Assembly (NCBI RefSeq): GCF_019430905.1 | Contig: NZ_JAHYCA010000003.1 | Location: forward strand, 248,001 to 312,000 | Reading direction: 5' to 3' | Length of the DNA stretch: 64,000 bases | Source of the DNA: Billgrantia antri | Lineage (GTDB): Bacteria > Pseudomonadota > Gammaproteobacteria > Pseudomonadales > Halomonadaceae | Shown here: positions 25,587-34,792 of the stretch, one piece after another | How positions within the stretch are numbered: position 1 is the first letter of the stretch | Layout of the letters: each line of letters starts with the position of its first letter | The notes under the pieces: generated by a model | What the model was told of the DNA's origin: nothing | Databases searched by the model: none | The model's input: the letters and a program-made list of their open reading frames with translations, nothing else | Translations under genes and position numbers: made by a program

Positions 25587-27965
25587 TCAGAACAACCCAA
25601 GTTGCCTATCGATCAGGTTGGCAAAGTCTGCGTCGACGAAGGGCAGAATAGCGTCTGCCACCGGCTGAAGTTGACGGGAGAGGTAGTGCTGATAGTCGAG
25701 CGCGGAGCGGTGGGCCTCGAGCGGTTCCGGCCCCGCCACGGTAATCACATAGCGAATCCAGCCGCCGTGCTGATATTGCAGTGGACGTCCGAGCCGGTCA
25801 TTGAGTTCATCAGCCATGCGCGCGGCGCGTACATGGGGAGGCACGTTGCGGCGATACGCGTCGAGCCGGCGGCGCAGGCGCTTACGGTAAACCAGACGCT
25901 CGTCGAACTCGCCGGCCAGGGTTCTGCTGACGTAGTCGCGGACATAGTCCCGGAAAGGCTCGCCGAGGAAAATGCGCCGGTACAGCTCCTGCTGGAAGCG
26001 CTTTGCCAACGGCGTCCAGTCGGCACGTACCGTCTCCAGTCCCTTGAACACGACGCGCTCGCCACCATCGGCATCCCGTACCAGCCCGGCATACCGCTTC
26101 TTGCTGCCCTCCTCGGCCCCGCGAATGGTTGGCATCAAAAAGCGCCGAAAATGAGTTTCGAACTGCAGCTCAAGCGCACTCGTCAAGCCGAGTTCACTGT
26201 CGAGGTGTTGTGCCCACCAGTGGTTGACGCGCTCCGTCAGGTGTTGACCGATGGCATGGGCGTCATCCTCCTCATGGGCACTCCCCAGCCAGACGAAGGT
26301 GGAGTCGGTGTCGCCATAGATCACCGTGTAACCCTCGGCCTCGATCAGTTCACGGGTACGGCGCATGATTTCGTGGCCGCGCAGCGTGATCGACGAGGCC
26401 AGTCGCGGATCGAAGAAGCGACAGCCGCGCGAGCCGAGCACACCGTAGAACGAGTTCATGATGATCTTCAGTGCCTGGGACAGCGGTCCATTGCCATCGC
26501 GCTTGGCGGCCTCTCGTCCTTGCCATACCCGCTCCACCATGTCGGGCAGCGCGTGCCGGGTACGCGAAAAGCGTGCGCCGCGAAAGCCCGGTACGGTCTG
26601 GGCCTCGGTCTCGCACAGGCCCGCCACCAGGCCGACCGGATCGACAAGAAAGGTGCGAATGATCGAGGGATAGAGGCTCTTGAAATCGAGCACCAGCACC
26701 GAGTCGTAGAGCCCCGGCCGGGAGTCCATGACGAAGCCGCCCGGGCTGTCTTCCCCGCCGCGCCCCTCCACGAGGTTAGGCGCCACGAACCCCAGCCGGT
26801 GCATGCGCGGCAGATAAAGATGCGAGAAGGCCGCCACCGACCCACCGCTGCGGTCGGCCGGAAGCCCGGTGACGCTGGCTCTTTCGAGCAGAAAATCGAT
26901 GAGCTCGGTCTTGGCGAAGATGCGGCTGACCAACTCACAGTCCTTGAGGTTGTAACGGGCCAGGGCCGGCTTGTCTTCGGCGAACAGGCGGTCGATCTCC
27001 TCGATGCGCTGGTAGGGATTGTCGATCGCCTTGCCCTCGCCAAGCAGCTCCCGGGCAACGTTCTCCAGGCTGAACGAGTCGAATCGCCAGGTCGCCTGGC
27101 GCAGGGCTTCGATGCCGTCGATGATCAGCCGCCCCGCGGCCGAGGCGAAGAAGTGATTGGGATTGCTGCCATGGGCGCGCCAGCCGAGCGGCTCGCCACC
27201 GCGTCCCAGCAGCAGCGGCACGCCGAGACGTTCGGCGTGTCGCTGCAGGATGCGCAGGTCGAACTGAACCAGATTCCAGCCGATGATCGCGTCGGGGTCG
27301 TGCCGGGCTAGCCAGCGGTTGAGTGCTTCCAGCAGCTCTTCAACGCCAGCACAGTAATCCAGTGCGAAGTCTCGCTTGCGCTCGGCCTCGCCGTTCCCAC
27401 CGTTGGCGGGCCCCAGCATGTAGACCTGGCGCTGGCCGCAGCCCTCGAGCGCGATTGAGTAGAGCTCGCCGCGAACATCGGTCTCGATATCCAGCGAGAC
27501 CAGCTTGAGCCGAGGGCGATAGCCACGCTGCGGCCGCAACTGGGCGTCATGCAGAGTGCCATCCACGCCTTCCTGTCCGGAAAACGTTACCGGTGCGGTA
27601 ATGAAGCGCTCCATCAGGTAGCGCTCCGGTGGACGCACGTCGGCTTCGTAGATATCGATGCCGGCATCGCCCAGGCGCTTGGCAAGGTTCATCAACTGGC
27701 GATGCTGGCGACAGTAAAGGCCGATTACGGTGCGGTGTTTAAAATCCCGCAGGTTCAACTGGCGCAGCTCGCCGTCGCGCTCGCCACGCAGCAGTACCTC
27801 GGCCTGGTCGCGCTGCTCTGCGGGCAAGAACATCACCGAAGGCTGTGGCGGCAAACGCACATAGCGCGGCCCGGCGTCGGTCGCCAACCAAAACCCCACT
27901 TCACAGCCCGCGGGGGTATCCCGCCAGTGCCGTGTCAGCACGAACCCCTGCCATTGCTCCACCAC
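25587..27965 (-). CDS. polB: DNA polymerase II (family B)
   Basis: 792 residues, the family's normal size. The 3'-5' exonuclease motif I is SLDIETD. The polymerase motif A is DFKSLYPSI, motif B is KIIMNSFYGVLG, and motif C is YGDTDS. It starts with GTG at 27965; a second GTG follows directly. It is a translesion/repair polymerase, LexA-controlled in E. coli, but I found no clear SOS box here. It converges on the penicillin-binding gene with 33 bp between stops. Confidence 0.96.
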   Translation of the reverse strand: MVEQWQGFVLTRHWRDTPAGCEVGFWLATDAGPRYVRLPPQPSVMFLPAEQRDQAEVLLRGERDGELRQLNLRDFKHRTVIGLYCRQHRQLMNLAKRLGDAGIDIYEADVRPPERYLMERFITAPVTFSGQEGVDGTLHDAQLRPQRGYRPRLKLVSLDIETDVRGELYSIALEGCGQRQVYMLGPANGGNGEAERKRDFALDYCAGVEELLEALNRWLARHDPDAIIGWNLVQFDLRILQRHAERLGVPLLLGRGGEPLGWRAHGSNPNHFFASAAGRLIIDGIEALRQATWRFDSFSLENVARELLGEGKAIDNPYQRIEEIDRLFAEDKPALARYNLKDCELVSRIFAKTELIDFLLERASVTGLPADRSGGSVAAFSHLYLPRMHRLGFVAPNLVEGRGGEDSPGGFVMDSRPGLYDSVLVLDFKSLYPSIIRTFLVDPVGLVAGLCETEAQTVPGFRGARFSRTRHALPDMVERVWQGREAAKRDGNGPLSQALKIIMNSFYGVLGSRGCRFFDPRLASSITLRGHEIMRRTRELIEAEGYTVIYGDTDSTFVWLGSAHEEDDAHAIGQHLTERVNHWWAQHLDSELGLTSALELQFETHFRRFLMPTIRGAEEGSKKRYAGLVRDADGGERVVFKGLETVRADWTPLAKRFQQELYRRIFLGEPFRDYVRDYVSRTLAGEFDERLVYRKRLRRRLDAYRRNVPPHVRAARMADELNDRLGRPLQYQHGGWIRYVITVAGPEPLEAHRSALDYQHYLSRQLQPVADAILPFVDADFANLIDRQLGLF

Positions 27966-28071
27966 AGCCTCGCATCATCCCACCGTCATGCCTGTCATTC
28001 TATACAGTAGGGCAAGGGAAGTCGCCGATCGATGATGTTTTCCTCGATGCCAGAGGCGGGGCAAGCAAACG

Positions 28072-28110
28072 ACACCTCAACAAAATCGGCCCATGCCTCG
28101 GCATGGGCCG
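28072..28110 (-). terminator. Terminator of the lipoprotein gene
   Basis: 11-bp perfect inverted repeat (28087-28097 with 28100-28110) followed on the minus strand by ATTTTGTT, about 40 bp after the stop at 28147. Confidence 0.75.
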
Positions 28111-28146
28111 GGCTGAGTGCCGCTAGTTCGTCATCCTGGCCAAGGC

Positions 28147-28419
28147 TCAGTCACATGGAACGACAGCGCGCTGGGTGTCCTTGGCCCACAGGGTCTGGCC
28201 ATTGGGCGTTTCGCCGTGAGCGTTCCAGGTCTCGGTGACTTCCACACAGTAGGAGCCGAGATCCTCGACGGTCTTCTCGGGGTTGGCGGGTTGCTCTTCG
28301 CTGATGCGCATGATGTCGGGATTCGAGCTGGTATAGCGCGGGGCAACGGCGTTCGTGCCACAGCCCACCAACAGGCCGGCAATCAACAGCAGGGGCAGAG
28401 TCAGTCGCAGTTTCATCAT
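28147..28419 (-). CDS. Small putative lipoprotein
   Basis: 90 residues. Two lysine/arginine-flanked start methionines lead into a hydrophobic stretch and the lipobox LLVGC (Cys about 20), so the mature protein is a lipoprotein of about 70 residues. The mature part has two further cysteines (SYCVEV, VVPC) that could form a disulfide. No family recognised. It is followed by its own terminator and probably transcribed alone. Confidence 0.75.
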   Translation of the reverse strand: MMKLRLTLPLLLIAGLLVGCGTNAVAPRYTSSNPDIMRISEEQPANPEKTVEDLGSYCVEVTETWNAHGETPNGQTLWAKDTQRAVVPCD

Positions 28420-28547
28420 TTCATCCTCAGCATTGGTCGTTCGGCTATGAGAATGATGCGTAACCTGCGATGCGTGAGTCGTGTACGGAACCCATCCTTG
28501 GATTCATTCATTTGTATTGTAACGAAGCAGGCAGCCGATCGCATCCA

Positions 28548-29156
28548 TCAGCGTTCCGGCGGCCCCTTGCGGTCGGCTCCGATCGGCTCGCCGGGCCGGG
28601 CTCCGGGCACTTTCACCCCGGCGAGACTGGGTACATCAGAGCGGTTTTCCCCCTTCACCACGCTGAACGAGCCGTCGGTCTCGAGGACCACGGCCGCGAT
28701 GGCGGCGAGCTCGGCCGTGCCGGCGGCCCGCATCGCCGCTCGCACTTCTTCCTCGGTGACACGCGCCCGGCGCATGGCATCAGGCAGGTAACAGCCACGG
28801 TAGAACAGTAGCGCCGGCTCACCGGTGACCAGCTGCCGGACCCAGCGATGGCGCACGCTCGACCAGGTCACCAAATACTGCATGCCTATGAGAAGCGCGA
28901 AGGCCAGCATGCCCTGCGCCAGGGTCACGTCCTTGCTGAGCATGACCGTGGCCAGCACCGAGCCCAGCGCGACGGTGACGACGAGGTCGAAGGCATTCAT
29001 CTTCGATAGCGTGCGCCGACCGGAAATACGCAGCAGGAACACCAGCCCCGCATAGCCCAGCACGCCAAGTACGGCCGTGCGAAACAGAGCCTGCCATTGA
29101 TCGAAGAATATCGGGTCCAAGCCTGCCTCCTTGTCGTGCCTGTAGAGTCTGTCCAT
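28548..29156 (-). CDS. DUF421 (YetF-like) membrane protein
   Basis: About 202 residues from the ATG at 29156; a longer frame reaches 29219, and neither start has a strong ribosome site. Three membrane helices occupy roughly residues 25-105, with RISGRRTLSKMNAFDLVVTVALGS, the DUF421 hallmark, split between the first two. A soluble C-terminal domain follows. The last 25 residues (GARPGEPIGADRKGPPER) are low complexity. Function of the family is unknown; some members affect envelope or spore-germination traits in Gram-positives. Confidence 0.85.
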   Translation of the reverse strand: MDRLYRHDKEAGLDPIFFDQWQALFRTAVLGVLGYAGLVFLLRISGRRTLSKMNAFDLVVTVALGSVLATVMLSKDVTLAQGMLAFALLIGMQYLVTWSSVRHRWVRQLVTGEPALLFYRGCYLPDAMRRARVTEEEVRAAMRAAGTAELAAIAAVVLETDGSFSVVKGENRSDVPSLAGVKVPGARPGEPIGADRKGPPER

Positions 29157-29287
29157 GTCTGGCCATAGCGTAGTGCACCGGGCAAGGCCTCGATGACTTC
29201 GGGTGCCTTTGCCTGCCATCGGATGCAGGGACGCGCCAACAGGGATACAATCGAAAGCCTGTTTTTCTTGGGAATTCCAGAGCCGAT

Positions 29288-31330
29288 ATGTCGAACTCCA
29301 CCAGCGCCCCGCGCAAGATACTGGTCACCAGCGCCCTGCCCTACGCCAACGGCTCGATCCACCTTGGCCATCTCCTGGAGTACATCCAGACCGATATCTG
29401 GGTGCGCTTCCAGAAGAGCCGCGGCCATGAGTGCCACTACGTTTGCGCCGACGATGCCCACGGCACTGCCATCATGCTTCGCGCCGAGCAGGAAGGGATC
29501 AGCTCCGAGGCGCTGATCGAGCGCGTCTCGAAGGAGCACCAGGCGGATTTCGCCACCTTCGGCGTGGCCTTCGACAACTATCACTCGACCCACTCCGAGG
29601 AGAACCGTTACTTCAGCGAGCTGATCTATACCCGCCTACGCGACCGTGGCCATATCGCCACCCGTGACATCGAGCAGATGTACGACCCTGTCAAGGGCCT
29701 GTTCCTGGCCGACCGCTTCATCAAGGGCACCTGCCCCAAGTGCAAGACACCCGACCAGTACGGCGACAACTGCGAAGCGTGCGGCGCCACCTATACTCCT
29801 GCGGAACTGATCGACCCCGTATCGGCCATTTCCGGCGCCACGCCCGAGGTGCGCAGCTCCACCCATTACTTCTTCAAGCTGCCGGACTTCGCCGACTTCC
29901 TCAAGCAGTGGACACGCGGCGGCCACGTGCAGACGCAGATAGGCAACAAGCTGCAGGAGTGGTTCGAATCGGGGCTCAACGAGTGGGACATTTCCCGCGA
30001 TGCACCCTATTTCGGCTTCGAGATCCCCGACGCCCCCGGCAAGTATTTCTATGTCTGGCTGGACGCGCCGATCGGCTACCTGGCCAGCTTCAAGAACCTG
30101 TGCGACCGCACCGGCCTCGACTTCGATGCCTACTGGCAAAAGGACTCCGAGGCCGAGGTCTATCACTTCATCGGCAAGGACATCGTCTACTTCCACGCCC
30201 TGTTCTGGCCGGCCATGCTGCACGGCGCCGACTTCCGCACGCCCACGGCGGTGAACTGCCATGGCTTCGTTACCGTCAATGGCGCCAAGATGTCGAAGTC
30301 CCGCGGCACCTTCATCAAGGCAGCGACCTATGCCGAGCACCTCAACCCCGAATACCTGCGCTACTACTTCGCGGCCAAGCTCACTTCGCGGGTCGACGAC
30401 CTGGACCTCAACCTCGAGGACTTCTCCGCTCGAGTGAACGCCGACCTCGTCGGCAAGGTCGTCAATATCGCCAGTCGCTGTGCCGGGTTCGTCAAGAAGC
30501 TGGGTGACGGCGTGCTCTCGTCGCACTGCGCCGAGCCGGAACTGCTCGCTCGTTTCATCGCCGCCGGTGACGACATCGCCGAGGACTTCGAGGCCCGTGA
30601 GTTCGGCCGTGCGGTGCGCAAGATCATGGAGCTGGCCGACGAGGCCAACACCTACATTGCCGACAAGGAACCCTGGGTGCTGGCCAAGCAGGAGGGTCGC
30701 GAGCAGGAGGTGCTGGAGATCTGCTCGGTGGGGATCAACCTGTTCCGCCAGCTGATGGTCTATCTTGCCCCGATCGTCCCGGCCATGGCCCAGCAGTCAC
30801 GCCGTTTCCTGCAGCTGGAGTCACTCGACTGGGAAAGCCGTCACGACGTGCTGCTCGCGCATGAGATTGCCAAATTCAAGCCATTGATGACCCGCGTCGA
30901 GCGGGAGAAGATCGATGCCATGATTGAGGCATCGAAGGAGGACCTGGTGGAAGAACAGAAACTCAAGGAGGCGGCCAAGGGGCCGCTTGCCGACGATCCC
31001 ATCGCTGAGACGATCGCCTTCGACGATTTCGCCAAGGTCGACCTGCGCATCGCCCGCATCGCCAAGGCCGAGTACGTCGAAGGTGCCGATAAGCTGCTCC
31101 AGTTGACCCTCGACCTGGGCGGCGAGACGCGCAACGTCTTCGCCGGTATCCGCTCGGCCTATGCTCCCGAGGCTCTGGAGGGGCGTCTGACGGTCATGGT
31201 GGCCAACCTGGCACCGCGCAAGATGCGCTTCGGCCTCTCCGAAGGCATGGTACTGGCAGCCGGAGACAACGACGGTATCTATCTGCTGTCACCGGATTCG
31301 GGGGCAGAACCCGGCCAGCGCGTCAGGTAG
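29288..31330 (+). CDS. metG: Methionyl-tRNA synthetase
   Basis: 680 residues, the long dimeric form. HIGH motif as HLGH in [13 protein letters not shown], zinc knuckle CPKC...CEAC, KMSKS motif in [11 protein letters not shown], anticodon-binding helices, and a C-terminal tRNA-binding (EMAP/Trbp111) domain from about residue 575. It charges tRNA-Met with methionine. It is followed by a good terminator, so it is probably a single-gene unit. Confidence 0.98.
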   Translation: MSNSTSAPRKILVTSALPYANGSIHLGHLLEYIQTDIWVRFQKSRGHECHYVCADDAHGTAIMLRAEQEGISSEALIERVSKEHQADFATFGVAFDNYHSTHSEENRYFSELIYTRLRDRGHIATRDIEQMYDPVKGLFLADRFIKGTCPKCKTPDQYGDNCEACGATYTPAELIDPVSAISGATPEVRSSTHYFFKLPDFADFLKQWTRGGHVQTQIGNKLQEWFESGLNEWDISRDAPYFGFEIPDAPGKYFYVWLDAPIGYLASFKNLCDRTGLDFDAYWQKDSEAEVYHFIGKDIVYFHALFWPAMLHGADFRTPTAVNCHGFVTVNGAKMSKSRGTFIKAATYAEHLNPEYLRYYFAAKLTSRVDDLDLNLEDFSARVNADLVGKVVNIASRCAGFVKKLGDGVLSSHCAEPELLARFIAAGDDIAEDFEAREFGRAVRKIMELADEANTYIADKEPWVLAKQEGREQEVLEICSVGINLFRQLMVYLAPIVPAMAQQSRRFLQLESLDWESRHDVLLAHEIAKFKPLMTRVEREKIDAMIEASKEDLVEEQKLKEAAKGPLADDPIAETIAFDDFAKVDLRIARIAKAEYVEGADKLLQLTLDLGGETRNVFAGIRSAYAPEALEGRLTVMVANLAPRKMRFGLSEGMVLAAGDNDGIYLLSPDSGAEPGQRVR

Positions 31331-31349
31331 ACAGCCTCGTAACGGTAAA

Positions 31350-31380
31350 TCAGCGCGGCTTCGGCCGCGCTTTTCTTTTC
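31350..31380 (+). terminator. Intrinsic terminator of metG
   Basis: AGCGCGGC/GCCGCGCT stem (31352-31359 with 31364-31371) closed by the stable TTCG tetraloop, followed by TTTTCTTTT. Confidence 0.92.
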
Positions 31381-31455
31381 CAAGGAGCGCGAACTGCAAT
31401 GCTTGATCTGGATTCTGAGGGGGTCAGTATTTGTGGATTAGAATTTCCAGTTCAT

Positions 31456-31482
31456 TTAAGTTTTGTAATACCAAGCCGATAG
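31456..31482 (+). promoter_or_regulatory. Sigma-28 (FliA) promoter candidate for the diguanylate cyclase gene
   Basis: TTAAGTTT (31456-31463), exactly 11 bases, then GCCGATAG (31475-31482). The enterobacterial FliA consensus is TAAAGTTT-N11-GCCGATAA, so seven of eight bases match in each element with the exact spacing. It lies about 75 bp before the GGDEF gene start. Confidence 0.65.
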
Positions 31483-31557
31483 TCCTTGTAAGCGAAAACC
31501 TACACTAGTGCCGACACCTGACACCCGCGGTGACGGCACATAAACAGGCATGCCTCG

Positions 31558-33144
31558 ATGATGACAAGGCTCCATTCGTTGCGTAACCGATTCCTGCTGT
31601 CATTGTGTGGCGTGCTGTGCTTGGCGTTGCTGGCCCTGGTCCTGGTCGCTCGCTACCAGATCATGCCGATCCTGCTGGAAGACGAGGAAAGTTTTGCCGG
31701 CGCCGAACTCGATCGGGCCGAGCGTGCGCTGGACAGCGAACTCAACCATATGCGCCGCCTGGTGGAGGACTGGGCCTACTGGGACGATTCCTATGACTTC
31801 GTCAGCGGGAAACGGCCCGAATACGTCGACTCGAACCTCTACGAGGACACCCTCGAGACGCTGGATCTCAAGATGATGCTCTTTCTCGATGCCGACCTTG
31901 ATGTCCACTGGGTCATTGGTTTCGACGAAGCGGGTGAATTTACCACATGCCCTGGTGCAGAACCTCCCTGCGATTGGGCAACACCGGCCGTAGCCTTCCT
32001 CGTACGTCATATCGAACGCAAGCCGGACGAAGCCACGGACACTTGGCTGCTGGCCCGTTCCAAGATGGGCATGGCCGCCTTGTCACCGATTCACCAGAGC
32101 CGGGAGGAGTCCTCGGCCGCCGGCTGGCTGGCCATGGTTCGCCCACTCGATGCCTCCTGGATCGAGCAGTTGCGCGATACCACCGGTATCCAGTTGGAAC
32201 TGACTCCCGCGCCTGAACAGGATGGCCCCGTCCAGCAGTTGGAGCGCATCTCACCGACGCACATGGCAGCGCATCGCTTAATCCCGGCTCTGCCGCCGGG
32301 TCGCGTCGTGCGCATCGAGGCCCTGTTGCCTCGACAGCGCTACCAGGCAAGCCTCGAAACCTTCCGCTTCGCCCTCTACTGGACCGGCGGCGTGCTGATC
32401 GTCACGCTGCTAATCGTACTGTGGCTGCTCGAACGCATGGTGCTGTTGCCCCTGCGCCAGTTCACCCACTACACCCAATGTCTTCACCATGAAGCAGTGG
32501 CGCCCGACATGCCCGATCACCTGGTGACACGCCGCGACGAGATCGGCACCCTGTCGCGGGAGTTCCGCAGCCTGCTGGAGCATCAGAACAGCCAATCCGA
32601 ACAGCTGCGCGAACTGAGTCAACACGATCCCCTGACGGGCGTCGCCAACCGGCGTCTTTTCGACGAGCGTTTTGCCCAGGCATTGAGCCGCCCTGTCCCT
32701 ACACCCCGTGCCGCCGCCATGATGATCGACATCGACCATTTCAAACTCTACAACGATCACTATGGGCACCAGGCGGGCGATGTCTGCCTGATTACCCTGG
32801 CGCAGCGCATGGACCAGTTGCTCAGTGCTCACGGCTTCCTGCTGGCGCGCACCGGCGGCGAGGAGTTCAGCGTGCTGCTCCCCGGAACATCGCTGGAGGC
32901 GGCCCTCGCCCATGCCGAAGCGCTGCTCCGGGCCATAGAAGAGCTGAACCTTCCCCACGAAATCTCCCCGACCCGTTCCAGCGTCACCGTCAGCATTGGC
33001 GTCGCCGCGCACCGAGCGGACCTGTCGACGCCGTACGACATCATGCGAGCCGCCGACCAGGCCATGTACCAGGCCAAGACGGAGGGGCGCAACCGAGTGG
33101 AAGCCTATCGTGTCGGCGAGCCGCTCAGCCCCCTCGAGCGCTGA
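31558..33144 (+). CDS. Membrane diguanylate cyclase with CHASE4-like sensor (GGDEF)
   Basis: 528 residues. A first membrane helix (about 13-33), a periplasmic domain (35-260) with DWAYWDDSYDFVSG as in CHASE4 sensors, and a second helix (about 268-290) lead through a HAMP-like linker to the GGDEF domain (about 355-520) with signature GGEEF. The substrate motifs DIDHFKLYNDHYGHQAGD are intact, so it should make c-di-GMP. The RxxD inhibitory site that usually precedes the signature is absent. The upstream sigma-28-like site would couple it to flagellar expression. Confidence 0.92.
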   Translation: MMTRLHSLRNRFLLSLCGVLCLALLALVLVARYQIMPILLEDEESFAGAELDRAERALDSELNHMRRLVEDWAYWDDSYDFVSGKRPEYVDSNLYEDTLETLDLKMMLFLDADLDVHWVIGFDEAGEFTTCPGAEPPCDWATPAVAFLVRHIERKPDEATDTWLLARSKMGMAALSPIHQSREESSAAGWLAMVRPLDASWIEQLRDTTGIQLELTPAPEQDGPVQQLERISPTHMAAHRLIPALPPGRVVRIEALLPRQRYQASLETFRFALYWTGGVLIVTLLIVLWLLERMVLLPLRQFTHYTQCLHHEAVAPDMPDHLVTRRDEIGTLSREFRSLLEHQNSQSEQLRELSQHDPLTGVANRRLFDERFAQALSRPVPTPRAAAMMIDIDHFKLYNDHYGHQAGDVCLITLAQRMDQLLSAHGFLLARTGGEEFSVLLPGTSLEAALAHAEALLRAIEELNLPHEISPTRSSVTVSIGVAAHRADLSTPYDIMRAADQAMYQAKTEGRNRVEAYRVGEPLSPLER

Positions 33145-33246
33145 GGTGCGGCAACGGGCCGGCCGGTATGCCCACCCCGGTCTCGCGGCGTATAATAGCC
33201 GACCGCCAGTTACCTCTGGCACTCCCTGCCCCCAACAGGAGACGAC

Positions 33247-34017
33247 GTGACGGGCCACAGCACTTTGATCGACGCCATCGACGCGCTGCTGCCACAGACC
33301 CAGTGCGGGAAGTGCGGTCACCCAGGCTGCCGCCCCTACGCCGAGGCCATCGTGGCGGGCGAGCCGATCAACCGCTGCCCGCCCGGCGGTGAGGAAACTG
33401 TCGAACGCCTCGCCGAGCTGACCGGGCGGCAGATCGAGGCGCTCGAACAACCGGCCCAAACACCCCTGGCGGCTGTCATCCGCGAAGCAGAATGCATCGG
33501 CTGCACCAAGTGCATTCAGGCGTGCCCGGTGGATGCCATCCTTGGGGCCAGCAAGCGGATGCACAGCGTGATCACCTCCGAGTGCACCGGCTGCGAGCTG
33601 TGCGTGGCGCCCTGCCCCGTCGACTGCATCGACCTGATTCCCCATCCCGAGTGGCAGGCGGCCAATGACGAGGCCGAACGCCAGGACTACCTGAATCGCC
33701 GGGCACGACTGGGCCGGCAGCGGCACCGGGCCCGCCTGGAGCGGGAGAAGCGCCTGGAGCGGGAGAAGCGCCTGGAGCGGCAGCGCCGTATGATCCAGCA
33801 ACGGTCACGCGGTTCGCGCAACGGCCCAGCTCCACAGCGCCAGCGCCAGATGGCCGTGAAGGCAGCCGAACAGGCGGTACGCAGAGCTCGCCAGCAGTTC
33901 GAGCACGCCCAGCGATGCCATGACAGCGAAGCCTGCCGCCTGGCCGAAGTGCAGCTCGAACGCGCCACCGCTCTGCTGGAGGAGGCCCGCGCCTCCCTGA
34001 CACCCGATCCGCAGTGA
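33247..34017 (+). CDS. rnfB: Orphan soluble RnfB-like iron-sulfur protein
   Basis: 256 residues from GTG at 33247 with AGGAGA about 7 bases upstream. It begins directly with the Fe-S cluster domain ([18 protein letters not shown], then NRCPPGG) and has two 4Fe-4S ferredoxin motifs ([24 protein letters not shown]). The N-terminal membrane helix of normal RnfB is missing, and no rnfA, C, D, G or E gene is nearby. The C-terminal 110 residues are a highly charged coiled coil with a short DNA repeat. It sits next to nth, as in complete rnf operons. Electron transfer is likely; the partner is unknown. Confidence 0.85.
   Translation: MTGHSTLIDAIDALLPQTQCGKCGHPGCRPYAEAIVAGEPINRCPPGGEETVERLAELTGRQIEALEQPAQTPLAAVIREAECIGCTKCIQACPVDAILGASKRMHSVITSECTGCELCVAPCPVDCIDLIPHPEWQAANDEAERQDYLNRRARLGRQRHRARLEREKRLEREKRLERQRRMIQQRSRGSRNGPAPQRQRQMAVKAAEQAVRRARQQFEHAQRCHDSEACRLAEVQLERATALLEEARASLTPDPQ
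33733..33780 (+). repeat. 18-bp tandem repeat in the rnfB-like gene
   Basis: CGCCTGGAGCGGGAGAAG occurs twice in a row (33733-33750, 33751-33768), then 12 bases of a third copy. It encodes RLEREK units in a basic coiled coil and keeps frame. Confidence 0.85.
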
Positions 34018-34040
34018 GCACCTTCACCACGAGTCCACGC

Positions 34041-34679
34041 ATGAATGCACAGAAACGCTACGAGATCTTTTCCCGCCTGCGCGCTCACAACCCCGAGCCG
34101 ACCACGGAACTGAACTGGAACACGCCGTTCGAGTTGCTCACCGCCGTGCTGCTCTCCGCCCAGGCCACCGATGTCGGGGTCAACAAGGCCACAGCTCGGC
34201 TGTTCCCTGCGGCCAATACGCCCCAGGCCGTCATCGACCTCGGCCTCGAAGCGCTCAAGGAGCACATCAAGACCATCGGGCTCTACAATACCAAGGCAGA
34301 GAACCTGATGAAGACCTGCCGCATCCTGGTCGAACGGCATGGCGGCGAGGTGCCGCGCACCCGCGCCGAACTCGAGGCACTGCCCGGCGTAGGGCGCAAG
34401 ACCGCCAACGTGATACTCAACACCGCCTTCGGCGAGCCCACCATCGCCGTGGACACGCACATCTTCCGTGTGGCCAACCGCACCCGCCTGGCACCCGGCA
34501 AGAACGTCGACGAGGTCGAACAAAAACTGCTGCGCCACGTGCCCCGGGAGTTTCTCCGCGACGCCCATCACTGGCTGATCCTGCATGGCCGCTACACCTG
34601 CGTGGCGCGCAGGCCACGCTGCGGCAGTTGCGTGATCGAGGATCTCTGCGAATACAAGGAGAAGGTGGATATCGCATAA
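34041..34679 (+). CDS. nth: Endonuclease III (DNA glycosylase/AP lyase)
   Basis: 212 residues from ATG 34041 (MNAQKRYEIF aligns with the E. coli start; the open frame back to GTG 34014 overlaps the rnfB stop and is less likely). Helix-hairpin-helix LPGVGRKTANV with the catalytic lysine, catalytic aspartate in AVDTHIFRV, and the C-terminal 4Fe-4S loop with Cys in CVARRPRCGSCVIEDLC. It removes oxidised pyrimidines. Probably co-transcribed with the rnfB-like gene. Confidence 0.97.
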   Translation: MNAQKRYEIFSRLRAHNPEPTTELNWNTPFELLTAVLLSAQATDVGVNKATARLFPAANTPQAVIDLGLEALKEHIKTIGLYNTKAENLMKTCRILVERHGGEVPRTRAELEALPGVGRKTANVILNTAFGEPTIAVDTHIFRVANRTRLAPGKNVDEVEQKLLRHVPREFLRDAHHWLILHGRYTCVARRPRCGSCVIEDLCEYKEKVDIA

Positions 34680-34792
34680 GCCGGTATCGGTTAAGCGAAT
34701 TTCGAACTTAAAATGCGACTAATGGGGGTTTTGCATATAACGGTACAGTCATGGACGATGCCGGATAGATAACAATAACCAGAGCCGGATGC

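Noticed and set aside
25578-27311. Plus-strand frame of 577 codons opposite polB
   Set aside because: polB motifs on the minus strand are unmistakable; this is codon-bias shadow.
34684-34722. Sigma-28-like sequence on the minus strand after nth
   Set aside because: Spacing is 12 rather than 11 for the best element pair, matches are poor, and it would only read antisense into nth.
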